Positions 10,080 to 23,444 of a DNA stretch of 64,000 nt are shown in pieces. This DNA comes from Carya illinoinensis (Eukaryota; Streptophyta; Magnoliopsida; Fagales; Juglandaceae): assembly GCF_018687715.1 (NCBI RefSeq), contig NC_056752.1:40832501-40896500 (forward strand). The letters are read 5' to 3'. The first letter of the stretch is position 1. Every line of letters starts with the position of its first letter. The notes beneath the pieces are model-generated. The model was not told the origin of the DNA. It searched no databases and worked only from the letters and a program-made list of their open reading frames with translations. The position numbers and the translations under genes were made by a program.

Positions 10080-13000
10080 TGTGACGCCCCCAAATTCCGT
10101 TTGGGATCAGACGGACATTTGAAGCGTCGAGACATGCAACACAGGGTTACCTGGCCCCGTTCATGACATATAAGATGCAATATTCCTAACATGCATCTAA
10201 CAATATGCAATATTCGCAGCGGATAAATTTTTTTCTTTAGCAATACTATGCACCAAATTGAAAATATCCCAAATACTTAAAACATAATTCATACATAAAA
10301 ATCCATTGAACAACTAAGATCACAACACTAGTCCAAAATGGTTATGATCCAAAAAGTAGTAGAGATGCAACTCAATCGTACAAGTAGTAATTTACGTTAA
10401 TTACTATATCAACATTTATGTCGCACCGTCACTTAGTCCTGTAACAAGATCTACCATTCGGGGGGAATGGTAGTTGGGACTACCAAAGTGAGATTTGATT
10501 ACAAATCTCAGTAAGTTAACAAAAAACTTCCACACAAGCTAATGATGCATGGATGGCAGTACAAGCATAAATGTATAATCAAATTCATAAGTAATTAAAG
10601 CATAACTTGAAGTACAACATAGCATAATTGACATAACTTAAATTGAAACATAAACTGAACTTGACTTGACATGAACTTGATCTAAAACTTGACTTAGCAT
10701 GAACTTGCTTTGAAACTTGAATTAACATGAAAAATACATACTCCACAGTTGTTGTGTCCCCATGTATTCTACATGTAAATACATACTCCACAGTTGTTGT
10801 GGCCCCATGTATTCTACACAAACTTGACTTAACATGAAAAATACATACTCCACCGTTGTTGTGGCCTCATGCATTCTTCACAAACTTGACTTAACATGAA
10901 AAATACATACTCCACAGTTGTTGTGGCCTCATGTATTCTACGTGTAAATACATACTCCACAATTGTTGTGTCCTCATGTATGCTACGAAAACTTATTCTT
11001 TAACTGCTTAAATACATACTCCACAGTTGTTGTGGCTCCATGTATTCTACGTGTCACAATTGTTGTGTCTCACGTAATATATGCGCCACAATTACTGTGA
11101 TTCCATACATAAGTAATCAAGATGAAACGTGGCTGGAATACGAAATGACTGAAGTCCTGACGTAACATAACGTGACTTGAACATAACTTAAAATACATGA
11201 CCAACTTGAGATAGAAACATTTCGTAACATGGCATAACATATAATAGACAACATATTTAACATGACATACTTGCAACAGTGAATATTACATGACTTGACA
11301 TACATGTAATAGATGACATACTTAGCATGACGTACTTGTAAGGTACAGTAATACATGACAGAATATATTATGTAACAGATAAAAATTGATGATAGAATAA
11401 ATTCTGTATAATAGACAATTACGTGATAACTTGGCATGGCATGACATATATGATAACACACATACATACACTGTAGTTCCTTTACTTAGCACACATACAC
11501 AGTAGACTGCTAGTAAGTTAAAAGCTAACTTACCTCGATCCCCGCGTTTCTTATAAAACTTCAAGTGCGATCACGAGGAACTGTAATTAGTGATTCTAAA
11601 AGTTAGAACTAAATCACTAATAATTTGAAATATGGAAAATACTAACCTAAAGAGTAAAAGTTTCATTTTACTCTCTACATGTGGGAAAATGACCATTTTA
11701 CCCATAACTTAAGGATTTTGCATACTAACCCCAAAAGTTTTCAAAATTTACATTTCTCATGTAAATTTTGTCCTAAACTTAAATATCAATTCAGAAAAAT
11801 TTAAAACAAAACACAACTATGAAGAACACACTATGGCCGAAACATCCATAGGCCATTTTCCTTGATTTTTGTTGCAATTCCTTCTAACTTCAAAACTCAT
11901 GCTTAAACCAAAATTTTGCAACAAACATCTTCCAATCCTAAGTTCAAAACCATACTTAAAACATCCATTTAGAAAAAGCTAATAATTAACACCAAACTTT
12001 TTTGTAAAAAGATCTAAGTATTTGAATCACAAGTTTTAACCTTAAATCAAAACATCTCCAAGAATTTCAAAAATCAAATCTTACTTCTAACATATTCATA
12101 ATATCATCTTAACATCAACCATGCTTTAAATCATCAAACTAAAGTCACCAAAATCACAAAATAACATTTGGAGTTTTTTTGGTTTTACACTTAGTTCAAA
12201 AACAGAAACTTTTTCCTCAACTAGTTTTGATAAATCTCTTGATCTATGACTTATAAATATATGATCTTCAAACCAAACCATCACATGGTTTAAAAAGATG
12301 TCCTAAAACATATATAAGCTTCTAATTCAAGATCACATGGTTAGAAATTAACCAAAACATAAATTTAGCCAAGAATATCCACACTTTGGCTTATTTGAAT
12401 ATCTTTTTGCATAAAATTTCATATCTTTGAAACTAACATCAAATATCTTCAAAATAATAATATAACATGTATATAAGATACTTAGGATTCTCCAATAAAA
12501 TTATTAAAGTCATTAGAATAGGTTTAGACCACCAAAGAGTTAAACTTTCTCAAAACAGAAACTGTTTTTCTTCTTTCAGTTTCTAAGTTTCTAAATCTAA
12601 GAAAATCTTTCATCAAAACCTTTAATCATGCAAAAATCCTCAACCAATAGTCACATATACATGTTAACAATACTCCATAAAATTTTCGGACCAATATCTA
12701 TCCATTAGCTTGGTCAAAAACTCCAAACTATAACATATTCTCCAATTTATCTCCCAGAATGACCTTTCTATAGTTTACACAATATTTGACTAACCAAATG
12801 ATCTTCAAATGGGCCAAATAAGATATCCATGTAAACTAGACTAAAAAAGGAACAACTTATATGAAGGAGACTTTATGATAAAACACTTACAAAAGCTTCG
12901 AAATGGGTATGCAAAAGACCTCCTAAAAGCTGTCCGAGAGAGAGTGTTTGATATTCTTTCAATGGAAAGTGTAAATGAAGATAATTTCGTGGGGAGAGGT

Positions 13001-13532
13001 GGCTGGAGATACTTATGGATGAGATATGGAAGAGATGTGACTGGAGTTGAGAGTTGAGTGTAGTTTTCTCCTACCCAAAATATCTATAAAAGATTATCTC
13101 ATAATATTCTATCCAATAGTATCTACAAAAAATCAACTTAAGATATTTTTATCTAATAATATCTATAAAATCAACTCAAAATATTTTTACCCAATAATAT
13201 TCATGAAAATTACCTCAAGATATTTCTTTTTATCCAATAATATCTACAGTTTTGAACAGACGTTTTGTCCGAAAATATGAAAAAATGTTATTGCGCCATA
13301 AGACTTTAAATAACCCTCCGAGTCTAATGGCACAAACCATAATACATTTTGACACTTCTAACTATCTCCAATAATCAAAAACACAATTCTGATACCATAG
13401 TAAATAATAACACTAACTATGTAGTTAGACAAAAACTTATACGATTAATGGATTCGTGAAAACTTATGGGGTTTTAACGAGGTTCCTAAGTTAATAGAAA
13501 TTTCACAATTGAATTTCTAGCGGGCTGTTACA
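10080..13532 (+). mobile_element. Solo LTR, 3.45 kb, Gypsy-type (copy 1)
   Basis: Begins TGTGACGCCCCCAAATTC and ends GGGCTGTTACA, the LTR termini style of plant Tekay/Del-like Gypsy elements (family placement inferred). It is nearly identical along its full length to 19139-22589. Flanks are CAACC before and CAACT after, a 5-bp duplication with one change. No primer site, gag or pol follows, hence a solo LTR. It contains a minisatellite at 10718-11065. Short open frames inside are not credible genes. Confidence 0.85.
10718..11065 (+). repeat. Minisatellite inside solo LTR copy 1
   Basis: Repeats of AATACATACTCCACAGTTGT followed by TGTGGCC(C/T)CATG and TATTCTAC occur several times, some separated by an AAACTTGACTTAACATGAAA spacer. 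The related array in copy 2 is at 19793-20118. Confidence 0.75.
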
Positions 13533-14473
13533 CAACTAGTGTGAATCTCAAATAGAGATTCAATACCTTGACTTTTGTGGACGGGTGTTGCTTCATCTAT
13601 CAATCTATGAGCAAGTTTGTTTCTCTTTTCCATTATTGAATTTCAATCTTGTTATTTACTTGTTATTTGCATTACTCTTTTTGCACTTAATATTATATCG
13701 CACCCCCCATATCCATTATATCAGACTCCTCATATCATCCCAACACATTAGATCTACTTTGCCAAGTAGATCTAGCCTTATTGGATTATTCGCTTCATAT
13801 TTCCTTCACTTCCATATCATTTCAACACCATATTATCATCCATATACCTTCCATAATTCTAGATCTAAACCCCTTTATCATAAAGTCCTAGATCTACACT
13901 AGATCTAGTGCCTCCATATTCCCTACCATAAACCCTAGCCTCCATAAGGATTTCCTATATTTTAGGAAACCTTAAACCCTAGTCTCACTTCCATATTTAC
14001 CATAATACCACCCAAGGGGCGCCTACCATAGCCTAATCACACCATTCGGCCATCATCATACCATACCATACCATCATCATCCCATACACCATACCATTCC
14101 ACCAAGATCCAATTCACAAACTACAAACACCCATCATCCATATTCACCAAATCTCATCACTCAAGTCTAGACTCAAGTAAGAAGGCGAGCAAGAAGAATA
14201 AACTCATCGGTCATAGTTGGGTGAAGCGGATTTAGAGAACCATAGTGTTTAGAGATTAGACCGAGGTCCCTAACAAGTCTATCGCCGTCACGCACAGCAC
14301 CACTGGGATTAGTAGCTTTGGATCTTTTAGATCCAACCACCATCTTATTTCCTAGATTGGCGCATGAACCACACATGCCACCACAGACAGTGAAGGTCTT
14401 ATGTCAATATATCGACACGTCCTTCGATTGCTATATTCCTATTTTCCCAAACAATCAGCTCAAACAAACAAGA
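13533..14473 (+). other. Right part of the split LTR-like unit
   Basis: Continues the unit left of copy 1. It is pyrimidine- and A-rich with repeated AGATCTA, CCATA and CATCAT words, plausibly a non-coding transcript leader or retroelement interior. An antisense frame at 14173-14376 has no recognisable domain. Ends at the left LTR of the large Copia. Confidence 0.35.
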
Positions 14474-15813
14474 TGTTGAATCCAAAGTTTCATATTTTGT
14501 GTAATTATATATCTACACATGGATTTTGATGATAACAAATGAATTCAAAGAATAAAGAAGTTTCAAACTCAAGTTGTCTATACAATAGAGTCAAGCACAT
14601 CAAGGAAATAAGCATGAGCAAGAAAAGAACAAGTTCACATTAAAGTCATAGAGTAATGTTGTAAATTTCTTAAAAATTCGAAATTAGGATTAAGGCTCAA
14701 AATTAATATTTTATTATAAAGTATTAAAATACATTTTCCACATGTGCATGAATATTTTGAAAATTAAATTTGAAAATTTTGAAAAATGATTGATTGTCAT
14801 CTTTCACATGTACATACCTTGATTAAAGGGTTGAATTTTGAAAATATTAAAAATGATTGATTGTCATCTTTCACATGTGCATGTTTTATTTGAATATTTT
14901 CAAAAGTGATTGATACTTTTTTTTTACTTATGCAAAAAGTAGATGATTTTGTTTGAAAATTTTGAAAAGTAAAATGTGCTCCTTTTGTCATATGCAAAAA
15001 GTAAAATATTAGGTTTGAATTTTTTGAAAAGTAAAGTGTGCTCATTTTTTCATATGTCAAAAATAAAAGATTAGGTTTAAAGTATTTGAAAAATGAATGA
15101 TGTTGTCTTTGACCGTTGAAAAAGAAGAACCTTTTATTTGATTTTTTTTTAAAAAGTGAATGATATTGTCTTTGACATGTAAATCTTTTTAAATTTGAAT
15201 ATGAAGTCTTATATGCCTATAAATAGATCATTTGAGAGTTTCACATTCACAACACCAAGAGCATACAACATTCATTCAAAACTTTCATTCTCTCTTCTCT
15301 AAGTATTGAGCCTTAATTCTTATTCATTTTGAGAGATATAGTTTGCGATGTATTGTTCTTATTCCACTCATTGAGGAGTGTTTTCTGATAACCTACCCAC
15401 TATTAGCTTTTGTATCAGTAAAAGGGTATGTATAACCCTTATGCGTGTAGAAAGTGCTCTACACAGGGAATAGTTGAATCACCTCGTGTAAAGTAATTAC
15501 AAGTGTAGAGGGTGTTCTACACGGATCCTTTGTAACGGTGTTGTTCAAAAGTGTAGTAGGTTTCTATCTCCATCTGAAGGAGGTTGAATAGTAAATTTGG
15601 AAATCTTCAAGGGGTAGCTTGAGGCGAGGACGTAGGGAGTGGGGCCGAACCTCGTTAACATACTGAGTTTGCTTCTCTCTTATCCTTACTCTTTATATTT
15701 ATTATTATTTCATATTTTGTTTATATTTTATATTGTATATTTGATTTATAATTGTTATTTTTTTTAATACAATTCAATTCACCCCTCCTCTTGTGTTAGT
15801 CATCTGGGCAACA
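14474..15813 (+). repeat. 5' LTR of the large Copia
   Basis: 1340 bp, TGTTGAATCC to CTGGGCAACA. A TATA-like CTATAAATAGATC near 15217 probably marks the element promoter. The partner is 26531-27869. Confidence 0.9.
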
Positions 15814-15815
15814 AT

Positions 15816-15827
15816 TGGTATCAGAGC
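15816..15827 (+). promoter_or_regulatory. Primer binding site, initiator Met-tRNA type
   Basis: TGGTATCAGAGC begins two bases after the 5' LTR. It is the standard Copia primer site complementary to the 3' end of initiator methionine tRNA. Confidence 0.9.
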
Positions 15828-15872
15828 TAAGAGATCTAGTATAAGATTAATTATCTTTTGAATTAAGATCTT

Positions 15873-17037
15873 ATGGCTAACATTGCAACTTCATTTGCTG
15901 AATGTCAATCTAGCAGTCGGCCTCCACTCTTTTGTGGAAATAATTACTCATTTTGGAAAGTTAGAATGAGAATATTCATTCTGGTTCAAGGTCGAGAAAT
16001 TTGGAAATGCATTGTAAATGGACCTTATATTCCAACAAAAGTGGTTGATAGAGTAAAGGTCAAAAAGGAAGAAGAAGAGTTTGATCGTGAAGACGATAGA
16101 CTTTATACTTTGAATTTAACTGCTATGAATTTATTATTTAATGCTCTCAATAGAAATGAGTTTAATAGAATAATGACTTGCGCTACGGTAAAAGAAATTT
16201 GGAATAACTTGGAAGTTACTTATGAAGGAACTTCGCAAGTCAAGTTACTTATGAAGGAACTTTGCAAGTCAAGGAATCAAAAATTTATATTCTTACTCAT
16301 GAATATGAAATGTTTAAGATGAATGATGATCAATCTATTTCTAGTATGCACGCTCGTTTTACTAACATCATAAACAGTTTAACAGCTCTTGACAAAATTT
16401 ATTCCAAAGTGGAGATAGTAAGAAAAATTCTCAACTCTCTACCAAAATGCTGGGAATCAAAAGTGACAGCAATTCTTGAAGTTGGAGACCTCAAAAAGCT
16501 CGAAGTGAATGAACTCATCGGATCACTTATCACCCATGAGTACACATTGAAAAGAGGAGAAGAAGAAGGAAAGCCAAAGAAGAGCTTGACACTTAAAGCT
16601 GTTTCTCAAGAAAGTGAAAGTGATGAAGATGAGGAAAATGAAGACAAAGATGAAGAAGTTGCGATGATAACAAGAAGAATTCAGAGGTTCTTAAAGAAAA
16701 CTAAAACTCTTCCAAGGAAATCTTTCAAAAAGTTTTCCAAGAAAGATTCAGGTAAAAATGACACTTTAATTTCTTATAAATGTAATAAGTCTAGTCATAT
16801 CAAGCTAGATTGTCCTCTGCTAAAGAAATATCGAAACAATGGCAAGAAAGTTACGAAAGTTACATGGGATGATGATTCAAGTAGCTCAGATAGTGAAGCA
16901 AGCAATGGAGAATCAACAAATCTTTGTCTTATGGTTAAAGATGATATTGAGATAACAAATTTTGATAATATTGAAGATCTTCACATGAAAAATTGTAAAA
17001 TATTTTATAAGAGGTATATGAGGAATTTGAAAAATTA
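15873..17037 (+). pseudogene. Copia gag, frameshifted
   Basis: Starts MANIATSFAECQSS and shows the Copia gag pattern PPLFCGNNYSFWKVRM and FQ/W-rich helices. A 29-bp tandem duplication (about 16217-16274, word ACTTATGAAGGAACTT repeated) shifts the frame, so the gene reads in two overlapping frames (15873-16322 and 16262-17038). The first zinc knuckle near 16774-16815 reads SYKCNKSSHIKLDC; the leading Cys of the expected CX2C is lost. Gag forms the particle and binds RNA. This copy cannot make an intact protein. Confidence 0.85.
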
Positions 17038-17127
17038 GGTATTAAGTATATTGCTTTGAAAAAGAAAAATTATTCTTTAACAAACGAAATTGATATTTTA
17101 AAAAAAGAAAGTATTGTTTTGAAAGAT

Positions 17128-17797
17128 GAAAATCTTGAGTTAAAGAAGAAAAAAACTGATTTAGAAAATATTGCTGAAAACTTTACGAATAAAAAAAGAA
17201 ATTTTGAAAAACTTCTTAGTAGTCAAAGATGTGTTTTTGACAAGGCAGGTTTGTGATATATGTCAAAACAAAAATACAAACCTTATAAAAATTTCTTTGA
17301 TAATCTTTATATATCAAAGATCAATATTCAAAATTCTTTTCATAAAAATAATTTTGTCAAAAAAAAGATATGATTATAATCATTCAAGTTCTTCATATAT
17401 GTCACATGCTATTTGTAATTTCTGTAATAGAAATGGTCATAATTATCATGCTTGTCCTATTACAAGAAAATCTTGAGTTAAAGAAGAAGAAAACTGATTT
17501 AGAAAATATTGTTGAAAACTTTACGAATGAAAAAAAAAATTTTGAAAAACTTCTTAGTAGTCAAAGATGTGAGGCAGGTTTGGGATATATATATGTCAAA
17601 ATAAAAATACAAACTTTATAAAAATTTCTTTAATAATCCTTCTATATCAAAGACCAATATTCAAAATTCTTTTCATAAAAATAATTTTGTCAAAAAAAAG
17701 ATATTATTATAATCATTCAAGTTCTTCATATATGTCACATGCTATTTACAATTTCTATAATAAAAATGGTCATAATTATCATGTTTGTCCTATTAGA
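17128..17797 (+). repeat. 338-bp tandem duplication at the gag/pol junction
   Basis: GAAAATCTTGAGTTAAAGAA begins at 17128 and again at 17466, and the following sequence matches to the end of each unit. Each unit encodes a coiled-coil-like Lys/Glu segment and a second zinc knuckle: CNFCNRNGHNYHAC in copy 1, degraded to YNFYNKNGHNYHVC in copy 2. Confidence 0.85.
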
Positions 17798-17949
17798 AGA
17801 AATCATATAATAACTATTAAGGCCATATGGGTACCTAAAAATCTTATTTTTTATAATACTAATAAATAAAGGACCCAAAGAACTTGGGTACCAATAAAAA
17901 TTATTTTAATTATTTTTATAGGTATGCATGAAGTTATCCACAAGCAAAA

Positions 17950-19138
17950 AAAATTGATTTTTAGATAGTGGATGTTCAAGACACATGACGAGAGACAAGA
18001 CTAAGTTCTTTGATCTTAGATCTAAAGAGGAAGGACACGTGATATTTGGAGACAATTCGAATGGAAAGATCGTGGGAATAGGTAAAATTGATAATGAATT
18101 TTCTCTCATAATTGAAAATGTTCTACTTGTTAAAGGTCTAAAACATAATCTTTTGAGTATAAGTCAATTATGTGATAAATGATTTACAGTTATTTTCAAA
18201 ATGGATAAGTACATTATTTTAAATGATCATGATTGTAATATTTGTTTTATTACTTTTAGAAGCAACAATGTTTATACAATCGATTTTGAAGAAATTACCT
18301 CCCAAAATACTATTTGCTTTTCAGTTCAAAATGAAACTAGTTGGCTATGGCATAGAAGATTAGGTCATGCCAACATGAAACTTATTTCTAAACTTTCAAA
18401 AAATGATCTTGTGAGAGGTTTACCAAAAACAAATTTTCTTAAAGACAAAATTTGTGATGCATGCCAATTTGGTAAACAAACAAAAATTTCTTTTAAAACC
18501 AAGAAACATATTTTCACTACTAGACCATTGCAACTGATACACATGGATCTTTTTGGACCAAATAGAGTTGCAAGTCTATGAGGAAAATATTATGCTTTTG
18601 TTATTATTGATGATTTCTCTAGATATATTTGGATCATCTTTATTGCTCATAAAGATGAAGCACATAATGTCTTTACCAAGTTATGCAAGAGAATTCAAAA
18701 TGAAAAGGGCTATACTATTTCAAGTATCTGAAGTGATAGGGGAAAAGATTTTGTTAATAAAAATATTGAAACATTTTGTAATGAAAATGATTTTGTGCAT
18801 AATTTTTCTGCTCCTCGAACTCCTCAACAAAATGGGGTAGTAGAGAGGAAAAATAGATCTCTTCAAGAAATGACAAGAACAATGCTCAATGAGAACAACT
18901 TGCCTAGTTATTTTTTGGCCGAAGCGGTAAGTATTGCATGTTATGTTATAAATAGAGTTATGCTAAGGTCTAAATTAGATAAAACCCCCTATGAGCTTTG
19001 GAATAAAAAAAGCTCAACATTGGTTACTTTCATATATTTCGATACAAATGTTTTATTTTAAATGACAGGAAAAATTTAGGCAAGTTTGATGCAAAATTTG
19101 ATGAAGGTATTTTTTTCGGGTATTCTACTAATAATAAA
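17950..19138 (+). pseudogene. Copia protease and integrase, with stops
   Basis: The protease active site DSGCSRHMT lies near 17966-17992; the Trp codon normally just before it is a stop (TGA). GAG-pre-integrase follows (WLWHRRLGHANMKLISKL, then the zinc-binding CDACQFGK), then the integrase core with D..D..E landmarks (HMDLFGPNR, SDRG, RTPQQNGVVERKNRSLQEM). Stops interrupt near 18579 and 18729. The frame is cut at FFGYSTNNK by the solo LTR and resumes at 22590 with AYRIFNTKT. Confidence 0.88.
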
Positions 19139-22100
19139 TGTGACGCCCCCAAATTCTGTTTGGGATCGGACGGACATTTGATGCGTTGAGACATGCAACA
19201 CAAGGTTACCTGCCCCCGTTCATGACATATAAGATGCAATGTTCCTAACATGCATCTAACATTATGCAATATTCGCAGCGGATAATTTTTTTCTTTAGCA
19301 ATACTATGCACCAAATTAAAAATATCCCAAATGCTTAGAACATACTTCATACATAAAGACCTATTGAGTAGATCACAACACTAGTCCAAAATGGTTATGA
19401 TCCAAAAATTACTAAAAATGCAACTCCATTATACAAGTAGTAATTTACGTTAACTACTATATTAACATTGACGTCGCACCGTCGCTTAGTCAACTGTGTC
19501 TAGTTGATCAGCTCCTGATTCTCCTTCAGGTCCTGTAACAAGATCTACCATTCGGGGGGAATGGTAATTGGGACTACCAAAGTGAGATTTGATTACAAAT
19601 CTCAGTAAGTTAACAAAAAACTTCCACACAAGCTAATGAAGCATGCATGACAGTAAAAATATAAATGCATAATCAAATTCATAAGTAATTAAAACATAAC
19701 TTGGCGTACAACATAGCATAATTGACATAACTTAAATTGAAACATGAACTGAACTTGACTTGACATGAACTTGATCTGAAACTTGACTCAACATGAAAAA
19801 TACATATTCCACAGTTGTTGTGGCCCTATGTATTCTACACAAACTTGACTTAACATGAAAAATACATACTCCACAGTTGTTGTGGCCCCATGTATTTTAC
19901 GTGTAAATACATACTCCACAGTTGTTGTGGCCCTATGTATTCTACACAAACTTGACTTAACATGAAAAATACATACTCCACAGTTGTTGTGGCCCCATGT
20001 ATTCTACGTGTAAATACATACTCCACAGTTGTTGTGGCCCCATGTATTCTACGCAAACTTGACTTAACATGAAAAATACATATTCCATAGTTGTTGTGGC
20101 CCCATGTATTCTACGTGTCACAATTGTTGTGTCTCACGTAGTGTATGCGCCACAATTGCTGTGACCTCATACGTAAGTAATCAAGATGAAACGTGACTGG
20201 AATACGAAATGACTGAAGCCCTGACGTAACATAACGTGACTTGAACATAACTTGAAATACATGACCAACTTGAGATAGAAACATTTCGTAACATGGCATA
20301 ACATATAATAGACAACATATTTAACATGACATAGTTGCAACAGTGAAGATAACATGACTTGACATACATGTAATAGATGACATACTTAGCATGACGTACT
20401 TGTAAGGTACAGTAATACATGACAGAATATATTATGTAACAGATAAAAATTGATGACAGAATAAATTCTGTATAATAGACAATTACGTGATAACTTGGCA
20501 TGACATAACATATATGATAACACACATACATACACTGTAGTTCCTTTACTTATCACACATACACAGTAGACTGCTAGTAAGTTAAAAGCTAACTTACCTC
20601 GATCTCCGCGTTTCTTATAAAACTTCAAGTGCGACTACGAGGAACTGTAATTAATGATTCTAAAAGTTAGAACTAAATCACTAAATATTTGAAATATGGA
20701 AAATACTAACTTAAAGAATTTCATTTTACTCTCTACATGTGGGAAAATGACCGTTTTACCCATAACTTAAGGATTTTGCATACTAACTCCAAAAATTTTC
20801 AAAATTTAAATTCCTCATGTAAATTTTGTCCTAAACTTAAATATCAACTCAGAAAAATTTAAAACAAAACACAACTATGAAGAACACACTATGGCCGAAA
20901 CATCCATAGGCCATTTCCCTTGATTTTTGTTGCAATTCCTTCCAACTTCAAAACTCATGCTTAAACCAAAATTTTGCAACAAACATCTTCCAATCCTAAG
21001 TTCAAAACCATACTTAAAACATCCATTTAGAAAAAGCTAATAATTAACACCAAACTTTTTTGTAAAAAGATCCAAGTACTTGAATCACAAGTTTTTACCT
21101 TAAATTAAAACATCTCCAAGAATTTCAAAAATCAAATCTTACTTCTAACATATTCATAATATCATCCTAACATCAACCATGCTTTAAATTATCAAACTAA
21201 AGTCACCAAAATCACAAAATAACATTTAGAGTTTTTGGTTTTACACTTAGTCCAAAAACAGAAACTTTTTCCTCAATTAGTTTTGATAAATCTCTTGATC
21301 TATGACTTATAAATATATGATCTTCAAACCAAACCATCACATGGTTTAAAAAGATGTCATAAAATATATATAAGCTTCTAATTCAAGATCACATGGTTAG
21401 AAATTAATCAAAACATAAATTTAGCCAAGAATATCCACACTTTGGCTTATCTGAATATTTCTTTACATAAAATTTCATATCTTTGAAACTAACATCAAAT
21501 ATTTTCAAAATATTAATATAACATGTATATAAGATGCTTAGGATCCTCCAATAAAATTATCAAAGTCATTGGAATAGGTTTAGACCACCAAAGAGTTAAA
21601 CTTTTTCAAAACAGAAACTGTTTTTCTTCTTCCAGTTTCTAAGTTTCTAAATCTAAGAAAATCTTTCATCAAAACCTTTAATCATGCAAAAATCCTCAAC
21701 CAATAGTCACATATACATGTTAACAATACTCCATAAAACTTTCGGACCAATATCTATCCATTAGCTTGGTCAAAAACTCCAAACTATAACATATTCTCCA
21801 GTTTATCTCTCAGAATGACCTTTCTATAGTTTACACAATATTTAACTGACCAAATGATCTTCAAATAGAGCAAATAAGATATCCATGTAAACTAGACTAA
21901 AAAAGGAACAACTTATATGAAGGAGACTTTATGATAAAACACTTACAAAAGCTTCGAAATGGGTGTGCAAAAGACCTCCTAAAAGCTGTCCGAGAGAGAG
22001 TGTTTGATATTCTTTCAATAGAAAGTGTAAATGAAGATAATTTCGTGGGGAGAGGTGGCTGGAGATACTTATGGATGAGATATGGAAGAGATGAGGCTAG

Positions 22101-22589
22101 AATTGAGAGTTGAGTGTAGTTTTCTCCTACCCAAAATATCTATAAAAGATTATCTCATAATATTCTATCCAATAGTATCTACAAAAATCAACTTAAGATA
22201 TTTTTATCTAATAATATCTATAAAAATCAACTCAAAATATTTTTACCCAATAATATTCATGAAAACTACCTCAAGATATTTCTTTTTATCCAATAATATC
22301 TACAGTTTTTAACAGACGTTTTGTCTGAAAATATGAAAAAATGTTATTGCGCCATAAGATTTTAAATAACCCTCCGAGTCTAATGGCACAAACCATAATA
22401 CATTTTGACACTTCTAACTATCTCCAATAATCAAAAACACACTTCTGATACCATAGTAAATAATAACACTAACTATGTAGTTAGACAAAAACCTATACGA
22501 TTAAGGGATTCGTAAAAATTTATGGGGTTTTCACGAGATTCCTAAAGTTAATAGAAATTTCACAATTGAATTTCTAGCGGGCTGTTACA
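19139..22589 (+). mobile_element. Solo LTR, 3.45 kb, Gypsy-type (copy 2), nested in Copia
   Basis: Same family and orientation as 10080-13532, TGTGACGCCCCC to GGCTGTTACA. It has a perfect 5-bp duplication ATAAA (19134-19138 and 22590-22594). It splits the Copia polyprotein reading frame exactly, which proves it came after the Copia. Compared with copy 1 it has about 40 extra bases near 19490-19530 and a different minisatellite copy number. Confidence 0.95.
19793..20118 (+). repeat. Minisatellite inside solo LTR copy 2
   Basis: The same AATACATA(C/T)TCCACAGTTG unit as in copy 1, arranged with regular AAACTTGACTTAACATGAAA spacers. The array structure differs from copy 1. Confidence 0.75.
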
Positions 22590-23234
22590 ATAAAGCTTAT
22601 AGAATATTTAATACAAAGACTTTAACTGTAAAAGAATCTATGCATGTAGTATTTGATGAATCTAATTCTCCACTCTCTAAGAAATCTATTGATGAAGAAA
22701 CAGGAGGTATAAATAACACGGAAAGTCTCAATCTTAACAAAGAGAACACAATAGAAGAAGTTCAACGTGGAACCATCAGGAAAGATCATCAAAATTTAAT
22801 ACAAGATGCAAGTATGCAACCAAACAGTGAAAATTTGTGAAAGATCATCAAGTAGAACAAATTTTGGAAGAACCTTCACGAGATGTAAGTACTCGATCAT
22901 CTCTTAGAAATATTTGCAATCATACTAATTTTCTATCTCAAATTGAATCCAAAAATATTGATGACGCACTTCTTGATGAATCTTGGATTCTAGCTATGCA
23001 AGAAGATCAATTTGAAAGAAATGATGTTTGGACACTTGTTCCTAGACCCAAAAATCATACTATTATTGGAACAAAATGGATTTTTAGAAACAAGAAAGAT
23101 GAGTCCGGAGTCATTACTAGAAATAAGGCTCGACTTGTAATCCAAGGTTTTAATCAAGAAGAAGAAACCGATTATAATGAGACATATGCACCAGTCGCAA
23201 GATTAGAAGCTATTCGAATGCTACTTGCATATGC

Positions 23235-23412
23235 TAGGGGTGGGCAGCGGGGCCCCGTTACCCGCTGCCCCGCCCCCGCATAGTGCGGGGCGGGGCATCC
23301 GCACCGTCAGGGCCGGGGCGGGGCCCCCCGGCCCGTAAGCTGTAACCCATGCGGGGGCGGGGGACGGGGACGGACCCCCCCGGTCCGTTTTTCCCCCGCC
23401 CCGTATCATATA

Positions 23413-23444
<32 letters not shown>

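Noticed and set aside
10718..11065. CRISPR-like look of regularly spaced repeats
   Set aside because: Plant nuclear DNA; the spacers are themselves repeated and the array is part of an LTR, so it is a minisatellite.
11070..11564. Minus-strand frames repeated in both solo LTRs (also 20111-20628)
   Set aside because: They fall in LTR non-coding sequence and are rich in Tyr/Cys/Met from a biased ACATAA-type composition; no gene features.
10080..22589. Reading the two 3.45-kb LTRs as the two ends of one retrotransposon
   Set aside because: Each has its own target duplication, and the second cuts the Copia polyprotein; no Gypsy coding region lies between them.
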